Both the position numbers and the translations under genes were made by a program. Below the pieces are notes generated by a model. The model searched no databases and had not been told where the DNA came from. It worked only from the letters and a program-made list of their open reading frames with translations. 64,000 nucleotides of DNA, taken from positions 7,192,001-7,256,000 of the forward strand of contig NC_063150.1 of assembly GCF_020921035.1 (NCBI RefSeq), read 5' to 3'. How positions within the stretch are numbered: the first letter of the stretch is position 1; each line of letters starts with the position of its first letter. This document shows, piece after piece, positions 61,820 through 64,000 of this stretch. Source of the DNA: Rhodamnia argentea. Lineage: Eukaryota > Streptophyta > Magnoliopsida > Myrtales > Myrtaceae.

Positions 61820-62107
61820 CTAGGAGAAGAGGGACCAGATCCCCCTCAACTGGTGGTTCATGAGCTCGTTCGGGCCGCCGACGTACTTCTGGTGGATGAA
61901 CACGGTGGGAACGACCTCGCCCCGCCCGAGCTGGACCAGCACGAGCTCGATCTGCTCGCCGTTCGGGATCTCGTCGAGCTCGTACACTGTCGGGTTCACA
62001 CCGTAGCTCAGGATGAGCGACTTCACGGTGTGGCTCATGCAGCAGGTGCTCTTGCTGAATATCACCACTGGCTTGTCCTTCACGAGCCCCGCCAGCGCCG
62101 TGTCCAT
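61820..62107 (-). CDS. CC-type glutaredoxin copy 2, C-terminus altered by frameshift
   Basis: Intronless frame of 95 residues. It is close to copy 1 and keeps CCMS (22-25) and VVPTVFI...KYVGGPNELMN, but has His where copy 1 has Gly after VFI (FIH against FIG). After HQLRG the frames part: copy 1 has 'cagagtccccct' where copy 2 has 'cagatccccct', one base fewer (near 61836 on the plus strand), so copy 2 ends GIWSLFS. The old ending (LLEARAIWI) is still readable out of frame just downstream, so the change looks recent. The protein would keep the thioredoxin fold and active site but lack the LVPLL and AIWI motifs used for TGA-factor interaction. The ATG at 62107 was chosen over an upstream in-frame ATG (62305) because it aligns with copy 1 and lies downstream of the shared TATA box. 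It could be a decaying copy or an altered-function paralogue. Confidence 0.88.
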   Translation of the reverse strand: MDTALAGLVKDKPVVIFSKSTCCMSHTVKSLILSYGVNPTVYELDEIPNGEQIELVLVQLGRGEVVPTVFIHQKYVGGPNELMNHQLRGIWSLFS

Positions 62108-62226
62108 GCCGCCGAACGGCGAATTATCCGAAGCCTCGAGATTATAGTTTTGTGTGAGCGAGCTTGTATGTGCTTTAGCGCTTTGCCTTGGGTCTGCTCG
62201 TGAGAAAATGGCTTGGCTTTTTAAGG

Positions 62227-62237
62227 TCCTTTTATAG
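62227..62237 (-). promoter_or_regulatory. TATA box of glutaredoxin copy 2
   Basis: CTATAAAAGGA on the minus strand, about 125 bp upstream of the start codon, conserved with copy 1. A poly-T/ttggta insertion (62268-62288) lies a few dozen bases further upstream. Confidence 0.6.
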
Positions 62238-62556
62238 AAACTCGTCAAGTGTACAGTGGATTCACTTGTTTTTTTTTTTTTTTTTTGGTAAGGCAGTGGA
62301 TTCACTTGTTTTGGGCCACTTGTTATGTTTGTTTGCTAGAATAATATTAGAGATAAAAAGGGTTTATTTACGAACTTTCTAGGTGGAGAATAATACATGT
62401 GGTACGTCTGATCTTATTCCTTTATCGACCTCATGATTAAGTGAGGTTGACCTTTGTGTCGCAAGTTGCAATCTCCTTTAGCTTGATGCACAGTTAATAG
62501 AACATATATATATTTTTGGCCATGTGAAGTAACTGTTTTGCCATCTAGAACTTGAA

Positions 62557-62557
62557 T

Positions 62558-62594
<37 letters not shown>
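62557..62594. repeat. (CA)n-(TA)n compound microsatellite
   Basis: About 10 CA units pass directly into about 10 TA units, upstream of glutaredoxin copy 2. It is absent from the matching position in copy 1 (aaaaaacatagtgg). Confidence 0.95.
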
Positions 62595-62934
62595 GTGGAA
62601 TATATTCCCATGCATGCAGTATTTTCCGTGGTCTGGGCCCTGGATTGAGATCAATCGGACATCTCTCTAGCATGGTAATATGATGTTTTGTGACATGCAT
62701 TTGAACTAGGCTGAATTTGTGGTAGTCCAAGCCCTATTTTTTTTTTTTTTATCTTTCTATTTAGTTAGAGCGGCAAGACATAATTAAGTGATGCTTTAAG
62801 TTTTCCTTCGACCTTGATTAGGGGAAATTTTCTCGAATTAGATCTATGATTGGTGGGTTATAAATATGGATATTGTACATACAAATTTAATTAAATATAA
62901 ACTCAGGTGATACCCCGTTTTTTGTAGATCACAA

Positions 62935-63035
62935 TCACCCATTGGGTACGCAGCCCGGTGGTAAGGTGATTGGGTGGGGTGGGAATGTTTAGTTTCAGAT
63001 GTAGGGTTCGATTTTCACGCTCTGCAAAAAATCAG
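62935..63035 (+). mobile_element. SINE-like (tRNA-derived) segment
   Basis: The sequence reads gtacgcagcccggtggtaagg, then gattgggtggggtgggaatg, then agggttcgattttcacgctctgc followed by an A-rich stretch. The two motifs resemble a pol III A box (ggtggtaaggtgattggg) and B box (ggttcgattttcac) with SINE-head spacing. It lies within DNA absent from glutaredoxin copy 1. No tail or target duplication could be fixed, so the call is tentative. Confidence 0.4.
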
Positions 63036-63124
63036 AGTAAAAGTCCGAGAGAGAGTGAGGAGAGTTAGGCTCCATCTGTTTGGCAGAATTGGATGGATGG
63101 GAAAACATTTTCTTGAAAATGATT

Positions 63125-63330
63125 GTTGTGCACGTGTAAGGGTGTTAGGTGAAAAAAAGTCACACGCCAGCTCGTGGTGTAATGTGGAGCAGTTATATAT
63201 CCTACAAGATATGTTAACGAGCTCAAACTTAAACTCCCTCGAGGCGATGTGCTCGAGCGAAAGTACCGATTTCTGATGCATATACTCAACAGGTGGTATA
63301 AGAGCCGGCTGTTGATTAATGGCCACTCCT
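63125..63330 (+). mobile_element. Possible LTR-element fragment (LTR end plus primer-binding-site-like motif)
   Basis: A ...ctcaaca end is followed by ggtggtataagagcc, close to the tggtatcagagc primer-binding site complementary to initiator tRNA-Met used by many plant LTR elements, including TRIMs. A tgt... start about 170 bp upstream would give a short LTR. No coding region and no second LTR were seen in the window; it is a fossil fragment at most. Confidence 0.35.
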
Positions 63331-64000
63331 GACATGTATCAGCTTCCCGTTGAACTTGGCTGGGCCAAGGCGATTGAGTTTAGAGGTTGAAGAGCATATA
63401 TTGTCGATGTTAAAACTTGTCAAACTTGACCAGGCCAAGGTTGAGATTCAACTCGAGATAATGCAGGTGTAAAATGATACATGGATTAAGGGATAGTGAG
63501 AATTTGTGTCGTAGTTGGGGAATAACTCATTGCAGGTGAAGAAATCGGACTTCTACTGCCCATCCGAAGCAGTCCTTAAAAGATAGTGACTACCTGTTTT
63601 AGTCTAATGATTCTAGTGGATAATTTATGGTCGCTCTCCCGGGTAGTAGGCTGCATTAATTGAATCATGTTAATTTTCGTGCTATTTCATCTCTTGTTCT
63701 TGATCATTGCTTCTGCCTTAAATTACGCCATGTTGGACCCCAGAAACATATATCTTATAATCCTACTTTAGCGCGCTATAACATTCCTAGTGCTTATAAA
63801 TCATGTTTTACATTATGATAGTTGACTTGTAATTGTTAATTTCTAGCCTCAACATTCACACTTTGTTCACTTATAATGCCAGAGAAAAAGGAAAATGCTA
63901 ATCTGCCTCTATAACGTATAACCTGCGCCATTCTCTAACCAATTGAACTTTTACATGAATTAGTCATCTATCATGGAATTGAATTCTCACTTTAGTCTCT

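Larger units (their letters stand above)
61431..63985. repeat. Tandem duplication, copy 2 (glutaredoxin unit)
   Basis: Second copy of the unit described at 59301-61430, longer by about 400 bp because of unrelated DNA at about 62935-63530. It may run past the end of the window. It carries an AAAG-type microsatellite (about 61600-61620) and the CA/TA repeat at 62557-62594 that copy 1 lacks. Confidence 0.85.

Noticed and set aside
62118-62305. Upstream in-frame extension (to an ATG at 62305) of glutaredoxin copy 2
   Set aside because: Includes the TATA region and has no equivalent in copy 1 or the family; the start at 62107 is preferred.

Overview
This window looks like nuclear DNA of a flowering plant, almost certainly a woody eudicot. 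Genes are rich in GT-AG introns, intergenic DNA is AT-rich, and every recognisable protein is a land-plant family (IDD zinc finger, LUMINIDEPENDENS, PEX6, plastid-type RF1, ZFN-type CCCH, NPH3/RPT2-like, CC-type glutaredoxin). A short chloroplast ycf2 fragment embedded in the sequence fits a nuclear location. The style of the repeats made me think of Myrtales, but that is only an impression. Gene models were built by eye from splice signals and remembered family sequences. I could run no search.

Layout. 1-4460: no recognisable gene. 4461-4648: plastid ycf2 fragment. 5042-7939 (+): C2H2 INDETERMINATE-DOMAIN transcription factor whose first intron uses a GC donor. 8597-9825: two inverted-repeat mobile elements. 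10599-18953 (-): LUMINIDEPENDENS. 19.9-20.4 kb: an unidentified broken coding-like stretch. 21159-29304 (-): PEX6, a peroxisomal AAA ATPase. 29.48-34.80 kb: a nest of DNA transposons, with a 2.9-kb hAT inside an inverted-repeat element, then a small inverted-repeat element inside a second, non-coding hAT. 35726-41507 (-): organellar peptide chain release factor 1 (APG3-like), 15 exons. 41.9-42.7 kb (+): broken EXO70 copy. 44785-50427 (+): five-finger CCCH protein. 51859-55072 (+): BTB-NPH3 protein. 55301-55373 (+): tRNA-Arg(ACG). 55584-57026 (+): 80-residue protein of unknown function. 59301-63985: tandem duplication carrying two CC-type glutaredoxins on the minus strand, the second of which has lost its C-terminal motifs through a one-base frameshift.

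The genes are not an operon or cluster. They are separate housekeeping and regulatory loci: gene expression and flowering (IDD, LD, CCCH), peroxisome import (PEX6), organelle translation (RF1), light or hormone signalling (NPH3-like) and redox signalling (glutaredoxins). The accessory signal lies in the transposon nest 5' of PEX6, in a group of inverted-repeat elements whose arms are built of tandem units of about 35-45 bp, and in the glutaredoxin tandem pair. I found no prokaryote-like system, CRISPR array or new multi-gene system.
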